Shown here one piece after another: positions 43,864 through 50,728 of a stretch of DNA of 52,263 nucleotides. This DNA comes from Helicobacter sp. MIT 00-7814 (lineage in GTDB: Bacteria; Campylobacterota; Campylobacteria; Campylobacterales; Helicobacteraceae), in contig NZ_NXLL01000013.1 of NCBI RefSeq assembly GCF_003364115.1, positions 1 through 52,263 of the forward strand, given 5' to 3'. Position 1 is the stretch's first letter. The number at the start of each line of letters is the position of its first letter. A program made the position numbers and the translations under genes. Under the pieces are notes generated by a model that worked only from the letters and a program-made list of their open reading frames with translations, was not told the DNA's origin and did no database searches.

Positions 43864-43949
43864 ATTCCTTTAAATTGTATCGTCTCGCGGGAGTGAATCC
43901 CGCTTCGCCTCCGCTCCACTGCGTTGCGCGTTCATACTCAACCTTTTTT
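43864..43949 (+). repeat. Dispersed element R1, copy D, upstream of uvrB
   Basis: ATTCCTTTAAATTGTATCG, hairpin GCGGGA (43887-43892), GTGAA, TCCCGC (43898-43903), then CTCCGCTCCACTGCG, TTCATACTCA and a T-run. Its left end gives the uvrB ribosome site on the minus strand. Confidence 0.82.
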
Positions 43950-44018
43950 TAATTTTTAAGATTGAAAGATTCTTTAACCCTTTTTGGTAACTTAAGAATC
44001 CGTTCCTTAGGTTTTCAT

Positions 44019-44062
44019 TATGCTTCGCTTTCGCGCACATATTTTACCTTGATTTGATTGAC
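44019..44062 (+). repeat. R1 right-half fragment
   Basis: GCTTCGCTTTCGCGCACATATTTTACC then TTGATTTGATTGAC matches the right half of copy E (CTTCGCTTTCGCGCGCATATTTTATC, TTGGTTGATGAG). The hairpin half is missing. Together with copy D it fills most of the gene-free stretch 43856-44179. Confidence 0.55.
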
Positions 44063-44141
44063 AAGATTCTACAGATTCTCTAACGCGTTCTAGTGGTTTA
44101 GAGAATCTGCGCTTAAAAAGCGTGTTCTTATTTCTTTGTGT

Positions 44142-44147
44142 TATAAT
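44142..44147 (+). promoter_or_regulatory. -10 box for the small coiled-coil gene pair
   Basis: TATAAT in GTGTTATAATTGC, 33 bases before the ATG at 44180. The same TTATAATTGC string is found at 46090-46099 upstream of fliP. Confidence 0.6.
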
Positions 44148-44179
44148 TGCAATTTTACTCTACTTACTTTAAGGATTGC

Positions 44180-44410
44180 ATGATGGATTCACAAATTATG
44201 GAAAAACTCACCCAAAAAATCGAGGAAATGCTGACAAAAATCGCTTCACAAAAAGAAGAGATAGAATCTTTGCGCCATGAGATTGTCAAGCTGAAGTCTG
44301 AAAATGAGGCAAAAGATTTGCAAATTTCAAATCTCTATGAAAATATAGGCTCGCAGAAAAAGGGCATAGAAGAGCTTTTCAGCAAAATTGATGAAAGCCT
44401 TAAAGTATGA
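44180..44410 (+). CDS. Small coiled-coil protein (ZapB-like shape)
   Basis: A 76-77 residue protein that is one continuous coiled coil (KLTQKIEEMLTKIASQKEEI, then LRHEIVKLKSENEAKDLQIS). Two ATGs are adjacent (44180 and 44183) behind AAGGA. Its stop overlaps the next gene's start as ATGA, so the two are translationally coupled. Size and composition recall ZapB, but sequence alone cannot establish this. Confidence 0.55.
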   Translation: MMDSQIMEKLTQKIEEMLTKIASQKEEIESLRHEIVKLKSENEAKDLQISNLYENIGSQKKGIEELFSKIDESLKV

Positions 44411-44706
44411 GTGAATCTATTGAGATAAATATCGAGGATAGGCGCTTTAGCATTTCTTTAGCGCCTTTGAGCGCGCGCGCGCAAAGCGAAATCCGCGCGT
44501 TTTTTAGCCCCGATAACGAGCAAAAGCGCGTAAAAATCGTTGAGCTTTTGCAAGCCTATATCACAAAATCCGAAGAACATGCAAGACTACATCAAAGTTT
44601 AGAGCATCTTTACAGCGAGATTGAGCAGACGCAAAAAGCGTCAAAAGCTGAAGCTTCAAACATTGATAGCCCACAAATTGATATTTTAAGTAGCGAAAAT
44701 CTCTAA
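44407..44706 (+). CDS. Small protein coupled to the coiled-coil gene (possible ZapA-like)
   Basis: 99 residues: a short beta-like N-terminus (SIEINIEDRRFSISL) then helices with heptad character (SEEHARLHQSLEHLYSEIEQ). The layout resembles ZapA (strands then a long helix). With the ZapB-like partner this could be a divisome accessory pair; that is inference with low support. It is convergent with glmU, 10 bases apart. Confidence 0.5.
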   Translation: MSESIEINIEDRRFSISLAPLSARAQSEIRAFFSPDNEQKRVKIVELLQAYITKSEEHARLHQSLEHLYSEIEQTQKASKAEASNIDSPQIDILSSENL

Positions 44707-44716
44707 AACTTTCTAG

Positions 44717-46042
44717 CTACTTCTCTTTCTTTTCAAAAAACTTCCAAAAAAAGCCCTCTTTGTTGCTTTGCTTTTGGCGTGAGATGGCTAATGCACCATT
44801 TGGCACATCATGCGTGATTGTGCTACCTGCGGCAATGAGCGTGTTTGATTCTACCCTTACAGGCGCGATAAGCTGAGAATCGCTTCCCACAAAGACATTT
44901 TCGCCGATGAAGGTTTTGTATTTTTTCTTGCCATCATAGTTGCAGGTGATGACGCCAGCGCCGATATTGCTGCCATTTTGTATCTCGCAATCGCCTAGGT
45001 AGCTTAAATGCCCCGCTTTGACACCTTGAAGATTCCCAGCTTTTACCTCGACAAAGTTTCCGATATGTGTGTTTGAAATCTCGCTATTTGGGCGGATATG
45101 CGCCATAGGTCCAATGTCAGAATCTACTATTTTGCTAGATTCCACCACGCTATGGGCTTTGATATGCGCGTTTTGCAAAAAGCATTTTCCGCTAATCCTC
45201 ACGCCATTTTCAAGCCTGCATTCCCCGCTAAATTCCACGCCACATTCTAAATAAATCGTATGTGGCAAATCCATAATCACGCCATTTTCCATGGCTTTCA
45301 CCCTTAAACGCTCCAAAAGCACCTCTTGAGCCTTAGCTAAATGCGCTTTGGAATTCACCCCCATATATTCGCGCTCACTCACGCGCACAGCGGCTATTTG
45401 CACACCTTCAGCGCGAGCAAGCGCGATAATGTCGGTAAGATAGTATTCTTTCTGCGCGTTGTCGTTTTTAAGGCGCGGAAGATAGGATTCTAAAATCTCT
45501 CTATCAAAGACATACACGCCCGCATTTACACTTTTAAGTGTGAGTTCCTCTTGTGTGGCGTCCTTTTGCTCGACAATCTTTTGCACACACAAAGCATTTG
45601 GCTCGCTAGATTCTAGCACCACGCGCCCATAACCGCTAGGATTTTCCAAAAACAGCACACTTAGCACGATAGATTCCTTACGCGCGCAAAGCTCGCGCAA
45701 GCTAGATTCTTGCACCAAAGGCATATCACCATTTAACACCAAAATGCGCTTGTGCTTTGTCTCAATGCCACGCAGTGCGCCACCTGTGCCGGGGAAGTTT
45801 TGATGATCTTGAAGGTGAAAAAAGATTTTTTCCCCAACAAGCGCGCCAAAATCCCTCTGTATCTGCTCTTTAACAAGCTCTGCCTTGTGAAAAAGCACAA
45901 TATGGATATCTTCGCTCATTGTAAGCGCACAATCAATGCTAAGGCTTAGCATGCTCCTGCCACAAAGGGTATGCAACACCTTTGGCGTGTCTGATTTCAT
46001 ACGCGTGCCTGCCCCAGCGGCTAAGATGATGACAGATAACAT
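44717..46042 (-). CDS. glmU: Bifunctional GlcNAc-1-P uridyltransferase / GlcN-1-P acetyltransferase
   Basis: Makes UDP-GlcNAc for peptidoglycan, LPS and the gnn/wbp sugars seen elsewhere in the window. The N-terminal nucleotidyltransferase has LAAGAGTRMKSDTPKVLHTL; the C-terminal left-handed beta-helix has NIGAGVITCNYDGKKKYKT. 441 residues. ATG behind AAGGA. Confidence 0.95.
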   Translation of the reverse strand: MLSVIILAAGAGTRMKSDTPKVLHTLCGRSMLSLSIDCALTMSEDIHIVLFHKAELVKEQIQRDFGALVGEKIFFHLQDHQNFPGTGGALRGIETKHKRILVLNGDMPLVQESSLRELCARKESIVLSVLFLENPSGYGRVVLESSEPNALCVQKIVEQKDATQEELTLKSVNAGVYVFDREILESYLPRLKNDNAQKEYYLTDIIALARAEGVQIAAVRVSEREYMGVNSKAHLAKAQEVLLERLRVKAMENGVIMDLPHTIYLECGVEFSGECRLENGVRISGKCFLQNAHIKAHSVVESSKIVDSDIGPMAHIRPNSEISNTHIGNFVEVKAGNLQGVKAGHLSYLGDCEIQNGSNIGAGVITCNYDGKKKYKTFIGENVFVGSDSQLIAPVRVESNTLIAAGSTITHDVPNGALAISRQKQSNKEGFFWKFFEKKEK

Positions 46043-46090
46043 TCAAAATTCCTTTTTGCTAAATTTATTAAATTTTAACACACTAAACCT

Positions 46091-46096
46091 TATAAT
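46091..46096 (+). promoter_or_regulatory. Possible -10 box for fliP
   Basis: TATAAT in CCTTATAATTGC, about 228 bases upstream of the fliP TTG. If used, the leader RNA would contain the GTCATTGCG repeat, a mini-element and R1 copy E. Confidence 0.4.
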
Positions 46097-46128
46097 TGCA
46101 CGCTTGCGATGGGAAAATAAAGGTAGCA

Positions 46129-46170
46129 CGTCATTGCGAAGATTCTGCAGGAATCCGAAGCAATCCATTA
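46129..46170 (+). repeat. GTCATTGCGAAG-type interspersed repeat, copy 2
   Basis: CGTCATTGCGAAG at 46129-46141 and GAAGCAATCCATT at 46157-46169 are the two conserved ends, 15 bases apart. Compare 14854-14884. Confidence 0.65.
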
Positions 46171-46206
46171 AGGATTCTAAAATCACCAAACCGCGGGGCA
46201 GAATCT
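46171..46206. repeat. Mini-element bounded by GATTCT/AGAATCT
   Basis: AGGATTCT, inner ATCACCAAACCGCGGGGC, then AGAATCT. Read on the minus strand it is the same mini-element as at 50654-50688 (AGATTCTGCC, GGTTTGGTGAT, AGAATCC). Confidence 0.5.
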
Positions 46207-46213
46207 TAAAACC

Positions 46214-46320
46214 TCATCAACCAAAAAAGATAAAATATGCGCGCGAAAGCGAAGTGCAACGAAGCTGAAGCGGAGGCGAAGTGCGATTCACTCGCACGAG
46301 ACGATACAATTTAAAGGAAT
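46214..46320 (-). repeat. Dispersed element R1, copy E, upstream of fliP, with a co-varied hairpin
   Basis: On the minus strand: ATTCCTTTAAATTGTATCG, hairpin GTGCGA, GTGAA, TCGCAC (+ strand 46281-46297), then CTTCGCCTCCGCTTCAGC, CTTCGCTTTCGCGCGCAT and TTTTTTGGTTGATGAG. Against copy D two base pairs of the stem are changed on both sides. The + strand end AAAGGAAT is the ribosome site of fliP. Confidence 0.82.
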
Positions 46321-46323
46321 AAT

Positions 46324-47211
46324 TTGCAAAAAATCTTAACACTACTTTTTTTATGTGTTGCAATACTTTTTGCGCAGGGCGAGGAATTCCCCTATATGAT
46401 AGAAGTGGAAAATCCAAACACGCCCCCACCTCCGCTTATTGAAACGCTCAATCCCCAACCGCAATCTCAAGCCACGCCAAGCACGCAAACGCAGGAAATC
46501 ACCAGCACACCGCTTGTTGATATCCCCGCTCCTGCGCCGATTCCAAAAATCGATCTTTCCCTAAGCGCGCCGAGCAACCCAAGCGAGCTTGTTACCACGC
46601 TTAATATTGTCATCATCATCACACTGCTTGTGCTCGCGCCATCGCTGATTTTGGTGATGACGAGCTTTACGCGCATTTTGATTGTTTTTGCCTTTTTACG
46701 CACCGCTCTTGGCACGCAGCAGTCCCCGCCCACGCAGATTCTCGTGTCATTATCACTTGTGCTGACATTTTTTATCATGGAGCCGGTGGTAACCAAAGCG
46801 TATGAAGATGGCATCAAGCCCTATATTGCCGAGCAGATTTCCTATGATGAGGCGTTTATGCGCGCGGCGAAGCCTTTTAAGGAGTTTATGATTTACAACA
46901 CGCGCGAGAAAGACATTGCGCTTTTTTTGCGTATCCGCAATATGGATAATCCCCAGACAATCGATGATGTGCCCCTAAGTATCGCGATTCCGGCGTTTAT
47001 GATTAGCGAGCTTAAGACGGCGTTTTGGATAGGATTTTTGCTGTATTTGCCATTTCTTGTGATTGATATGGTGGTAAGCTCGGTGCTGATGGCGATGGGT
47101 ATGATGATGCTCCCGCCGGTGATGATTTCACTTCCTTTTAAGATTCTCGTGTTTGTGCTTGTCGATGGGTTTAATCTCTTGGTTGGCAACCTCGTAGCGG
47201 GGTTTAAGTAG
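46324..47211 (+). CDS. fliP: Flagellar export gate protein FliP with a proline-rich extension
   Basis: Core of the flagellar type III export gate. Signal sequence (ILTLLFLCVAILFAQG), then membrane parts with LVMTSFTRILIVFAFLRTALGTQQSPP and VSSVLMAMGMMMLPPVMISLPFK, diagnostic for FliP. At 295 residues it is about 50 longer than usual; the excess is a Pro/Thr/Gln-rich segment (NPNTPPPPLIETLNPQPQSQ) at about 30-80 between signal and first helix. It starts at TTG eight bases after AAGGA, which lies in R1 copy E. Confidence 0.93.
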   Translation: MQKILTLLFLCVAILFAQGEEFPYMIEVENPNTPPPPLIETLNPQPQSQATPSTQTQEITSTPLVDIPAPAPIPKIDLSLSAPSNPSELVTTLNIVIIITLLVLAPSLILVMTSFTRILIVFAFLRTALGTQQSPPTQILVSLSLVLTFFIMEPVVTKAYEDGIKPYIAEQISYDEAFMRAAKPFKEFMIYNTREKDIALFLRIRNMDNPQTIDDVPLSIAIPAFMISELKTAFWIGFLLYLPFLVIDMVVSSVLMAMGMMMLPPVMISLPFKILVFVLVDGFNLLVGNLVAGFK

Positions 47212-47213
47212 CT

Positions 47214-48443
47214 TTGCATTGCCCTGTTTTTGGAATCTGCGGAGGTTGCGCGGAATTTGCAGAATATAGTTTTGCAAAAAAAGTCGCACAAGTATTAGAA
47301 GACTTTAGCCCACTTGTGGCAGAAAACCTCGCAAAAAGATTCCCAAAGTTTGAGCATATCCCAGCTTTTGAGTCTAAGGATTCCTATTTTCGCTCGCGGG
47401 CGGATTTTAGATTCTATACCCAAAGAGAAACGCCCAACCAACGCCTTTTCTTCGCCACAAACAGCCTTGGGAAAAATAATCGCATCGCCATACAATCCTG
47501 CCCCATAGTCCTAGAGCCCATAGAGCGTTGTATGAGCGCGCTACTAAGCTACCTAAACGCACTTGCGCCCTCACATATTTTGCGCCACAAACTCTATGGC
47601 GCGAGCTTTTTAGCAAGTCAGAGCGAGTGCATTTTTAGCCTCATTTATCACAAGCACCTAGATTCTGCGTGGGGATCTAGCGCGCGGGAATTGATGGCGT
47701 ATTTAAATCACACGCACAAGGATTTTACAAGCTTTTTATTGGGGCAAAGCAAGGGGCAAAAGGTGGTTTTAGAGCGCGATTATTTGCTTGATAATTTTAG
47801 TTTCTATTTAGATACAAACACGCGCAGTGCGTTAGGATTAAATTTTAAGCTTGAGAAAATGAGTTCTTTTAAAAAATACGCGCTTTTCTCTCAACCAAAC
47901 CCTTACGCAAATGCCAACATGAGCGCGTTTTTACTGCAAGAAATCCCAAAGATTCTGCCAAATCACAAGGCGTGCGATTTGCTGGAACTTTATTGCGGTA
48001 GTGGGAACTTCACGCTTGTTTTGGCGCAGGTATTTAGGAGCATTTTTGCAAGCGAGGTTGTCAAGGATTCCATCGCGCTTTTGCGCCACACGCTGGAATT
48101 TCAGCATATCACAAACATCACCATCGCGCGCCTTAATGCTAAAGAGACGCAAAGCGCGCTAAAGCGTGAGCGGGAGTTTGAGCGCTTGAAGGGCGTTGAT
48201 TTGGATTTTTTTAATTTTGGCGCGGTGCTTGTCGATCCGCCACGAAGCGGGATAGGTGACAAGGAGATTCTGGAGTTTTTAGCGCAATTTAGGTGTATTA
48301 TTTATATTTCTTGCAATCCGCGCACGCTAGATTCCGACTTGCAAAGTTTGCTTCGCACGCATAAAATTGCAAGTTTTGCTTTTTTTGAACAATTCCCCTA
48401 CACGCACCATATTGAATCTATCGCGATTCTCACACGCGGATAA
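47214..48443 (+). CDS. trmA: tRNA (uracil-54-C5)-methyltransferase, TrmA-like
   Basis: SAM-dependent enzyme making ribothymidine in the T-loop of tRNA. SAM site LLELYCGSGNFTLVLA; substrate motif FSQPNPYANANM; catalytic Cys in YISCNPRTL after VDPPRSG. The Cys-rich N-terminus (CPVFGICGGC) is notable because E. coli TrmA lacks it; RlmD-type relatives use such cysteines for an iron-sulfur cluster, so RlmD-like activity is an alternative. It starts at TTG three bases after the fliP stop, indicating coupling. Confidence 0.82.
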   Translation: MHCPVFGICGGCAEFAEYSFAKKVAQVLEDFSPLVAENLAKRFPKFEHIPAFESKDSYFRSRADFRFYTQRETPNQRLFFATNSLGKNNRIAIQSCPIVLEPIERCMSALLSYLNALAPSHILRHKLYGASFLASQSECIFSLIYHKHLDSAWGSSARELMAYLNHTHKDFTSFLLGQSKGQKVVLERDYLLDNFSFYLDTNTRSALGLNFKLEKMSSFKKYALFSQPNPYANANMSAFLLQEIPKILPNHKACDLLELYCGSGNFTLVLAQVFRSIFASEVVKDSIALLRHTLEFQHITNITIARLNAKETQSALKREREFERLKGVDLDFFNFGAVLVDPPRSGIGDKEILEFLAQFRCIIYISCNPRTLDSDLQSLLRTHKIASFAFFEQFPYTHHIESIAILTRG

Positions 48444-48447
48444 AAAT

Positions 48448-49983
48448 CTACTTAGGAATAATTGAATTTTTTCGTGCTGTTTTTTGCAAGGAAAAAACAC
48501 AAAAATTTAAAATCAAAAAACATATCATGCCGATAAGATAAAATGTTGTTGCTATAGAAGGGGTGAGTGTTTCAATTTGAAAAAGATGCAGTAAATCATT
48601 TGCTCTGAAATTGCTCACAAGTGGACTAAGTAATTGGGGTGCACTTATTAAAACAACAAAAAAAGCAATATAAAGTGCCAATCTAAAAGTTATTGCTATA
48701 AAATTGTTTTTACATATAAAAATACTATATGCAAGGGTTAGTGTAATCATATATGCCAACAGCATAAAGAATGTTAGCTGTTTTGTCTGGTTTTCAAATA
48801 GCCAAGTGTAGGATAACACAAAACATACACACAAACCAAACAATAAGCTAGCAAGTGAAATTTTATATCCACTTGCATAACGCATGATAATGCAACAAAA
48901 AAGCATAATAATAACACTTGCTAGAACATAAACAGCAGTTAACCTAAGAGAATCTAAAGAGGATAAAAATGGCTCCAATAAAATAACACCATAAAAAAAT
49001 AAAGCATGTACCACCACCATCCATGCTGAAAAATTTACAATTCTTGCAAGACTTGTATAATGCTCACTCGTATGCCTATAAAATTTTAACATTAAACATT
49101 CTATTGTCTTGGAAAAATCATGGCTTGGCTTAGAATACTCATTTTTTATTTTTTGCATAAAACTAGGTTTTACAGATTTAACATTTTTGTTTTTTAAAAT
49201 ATCTATTTCTATCTCATTTTCTAATGCCATTTCTTTTAGGTAAAGTTCATATTTATAGTATTTTGACACATCTGAAAGACTATCGCTAGCAATAAATACA
49301 CTCTTATAGATTCTAAAGCTTTCAGAATATTGATTAAGGATTTCTTGCTTACGGATATTTTGTTGTGTATCATTTTTTCCTGTAATATTTTCTTTTTTGC
49401 ATTCCTGCTGAATAAACTCTTTTAGCTCATCAAGGCTTTTTTCACATCGCGCACCTGAAAAATTTGCGTGCTTTTCAAATTGGTTGTCATATATTTTTGG
49501 CGGATTAAGAAATACCACATTACAAAAACTTGCTCGAGTAAAATCATTATTACACAGCTCTAAACGCTTAAACTGCGCGCTTTCAAAATAAACATTCTCT
49601 CTAAATTTTGCATATTTGCAAATAAATTCTTCAAATTCGCAATATGAAAAATTTACACTTTGCTCAAAAATACATTCTTCAAACACTAATGATTTAATAC
49701 TTTTTTTCTTGGTAGCCTCTCCTTTAAATTCAAGCGGTTGTGTAAATCTACAACGACAAAAGCAAAGAGAATAAAGATGAAGTTTCTCTAATTTTAAGGA
49801 TTCTAGCTCTAAGGACTCTTTGCTACTTTTTGGCTGTATAGTGTAGGTGCCAGTAGCGGTATCATAAGCTACTCTAGATTTTTGTGCATTCACACCTAGC
49901 AAATTAGAAACTTCTATAACTTTTTCTTTATATTCGCGCCCTTCTTTCAAAGCTCGTTTGTGTATCGCTAATGGTGGATTCAT
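48448..49983 (-). CDS. Pentapeptide-repeat membrane protein of unknown function
   Basis: 511 residues. The N-terminal third has degenerate pentapeptide repeats (LVFEECIFEQSVNFSYCEFE; CKYAKFRENVYFESAQFKRL; CNNDFTRASFCNVVFLNPP), probably a quadrilateral beta-helix. A charged middle (170-300) follows, then at least five hydrophobic helices (AWMVVVHALFFYGVILL; VYVLASVIIMLFCCIIM; FLALYIAFF-like segments; YLIGMICFLILNFCVF). It is AT-richer than neighbouring genes and has few AGAWTCT words, suggesting transfer. It lies 9 bases downstream of modE and its start depends on AAGGGG at the modE end. Confidence 0.72.
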   Translation of the reverse strand: MNPPLAIHKRALKEGREYKEKVIEVSNLLGVNAQKSRVAYDTATGTYTIQPKSSKESLELESLKLEKLHLYSLCFCRCRFTQPLEFKGEATKKKSIKSLVFEECIFEQSVNFSYCEFEEFICKYAKFRENVYFESAQFKRLELCNNDFTRASFCNVVFLNPPKIYDNQFEKHANFSGARCEKSLDELKEFIQQECKKENITGKNDTQQNIRKQEILNQYSESFRIYKSVFIASDSLSDVSKYYKYELYLKEMALENEIEIDILKNKNVKSVKPSFMQKIKNEYSKPSHDFSKTIECLMLKFYRHTSEHYTSLARIVNFSAWMVVVHALFFYGVILLEPFLSSLDSLRLTAVYVLASVIIMLFCCIIMRYASGYKISLASLLFGLCVCFVLSYTWLFENQTKQLTFFMLLAYMITLTLAYSIFICKNNFIAITFRLALYIAFFVVLISAPQLLSPLVSNFRANDLLHLFQIETLTPSIATTFYLIGMICFLILNFCVFSLQKTARKNSIIPK

Positions 49984-49992
49984 ATTTAAAAC

Positions 49993-50373
49993 TTACCCCT
50001 TAATCTTCCCACGCATAGCTTCTATCCTTGCATTGAGTTCATCGAAGTCCTTGCAGTCCTTGAAATTCTCAAAAAATTCCTCTTTTAGCGCTTGAAGATT
50101 CTTAAAAACTTCGATTGCCTTTTTGCCTTCACTCGTTAGCTGTGTGCCGCTATTTTTCCCGCCACCTGCATTTGAGAGCACCAACTCATTTGGGTGCGAA
50201 ATCTTATTCATAATATCCACGCTATCCCACGCGGCTTTGTAGCTCATTTTCATCTGCTTTGCAGCCTTTGAGATTGAGCCACTCTCTGCTATGCGCTCTA
50301 GCAGCTCCACTCTCCCAGCGCCTAAATAACTCTTAGTATCCTCCCTAATCCAAATACGCGAACATACAAACAT
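49993..50373 (-). CDS. modE: ModE-like winged-helix regulator (N-terminal domain only)
   Basis: A 126-residue protein with the ModE helix-turn-helix (GRVELLERIAESGSISKAAK, then MKMSYKAAWDSVDIMN and GGGKNSGTQLTSEGKKAI). It lacks the molybdate-binding MOP domains of E. coli ModE, as is common in Campylobacterota, where such regulators control molybdate or tungstate uptake. No mod or tup transport gene is near; it is instead co-directional with the pentapeptide gene. Confidence 0.83.
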   Translation of the reverse strand: MFVCSRIWIREDTKSYLGAGRVELLERIAESGSISKAAKQMKMSYKAAWDSVDIMNKISHPNELVLSNAGGGKNSGTQLTSEGKKAIEVFKNLQALKEEFFENFKDCKDFDELNARIEAMRGKIKG

Positions 50374-50467
50374 CTTGCCCCCTTTATGTAAAAATTTATA
50401 TATTTTTTGGATTTTAGCAAAATTTTAGGTTTGTGGGAATGTAAAGTCTCTTTTTTAAGAAGTGATT

Positions 50468-50543
50468 TGGCGACCCCTGCAAGATTTGAACTTGCGTGCC
50501 CGCCTAGAAGGGGCGGTATCCTTGGCCACTAGATGAAGGGGTC
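50468..50543 (-). tRNA. tRNA-Glu (TTC) with an unusual anticodon loop
   Basis: Minus strand: acceptor GACCCCT/AGGGGTC, D arm ATCT/GGAT, anticodon stem CCGCC/GGCGG, T arm GCAAG/CTTGC, discriminator G and encoded CCA. The anticodon loop reads CCTTCTA, so the anticodon is TTC but position 33 is C and 37 is T, where nearly all tRNAs have U33 and a purine at 37. The stem and body otherwise follow tRNA-Glu. Besides this gene, 50374-50728 holds a mini-element and a promoter. Confidence 0.85.
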
Positions 50544-50653
50544 AAAGGCGCAATTATAACAAAAACGAGCAATGCTAGCGCAAACAACTTTTAGTCTTTA
50601 GAGTTTTCAATCGCCTAACCACGCGAGAATCAAATTTCCATCAAAATTTCACT

Positions 50654-50688
50654 AGATTCTGCCATTTTGTTTGGTAATTTGAGAATCT
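50654..50688. repeat. Mini-element bounded by AGATTCT/AGAATCT upstream of the MFS gene
   Basis: AGATTCT (50654-50660), inner GCCATTTTGTTTGGTAATT, AGAATCT (50682-50688), with an inner CCA/TGG pair. It ends four bases before the -10 box of the MFS gene. Confidence 0.55.
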
Positions 50689-50692
50689 GCAC

Positions 50693-50698
50693 TATAAT
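50693..50698 (+). promoter_or_regulatory. -10 box of the MFS gene
   Basis: TATAAT, 30 bases before the ATG at 50729. AAGGACAG is the ribosome site. Confidence 0.6.
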
Positions 50699-50728
50699 AA
50701 CGCCCAAAATTCACCTTCAAGGACAGCA

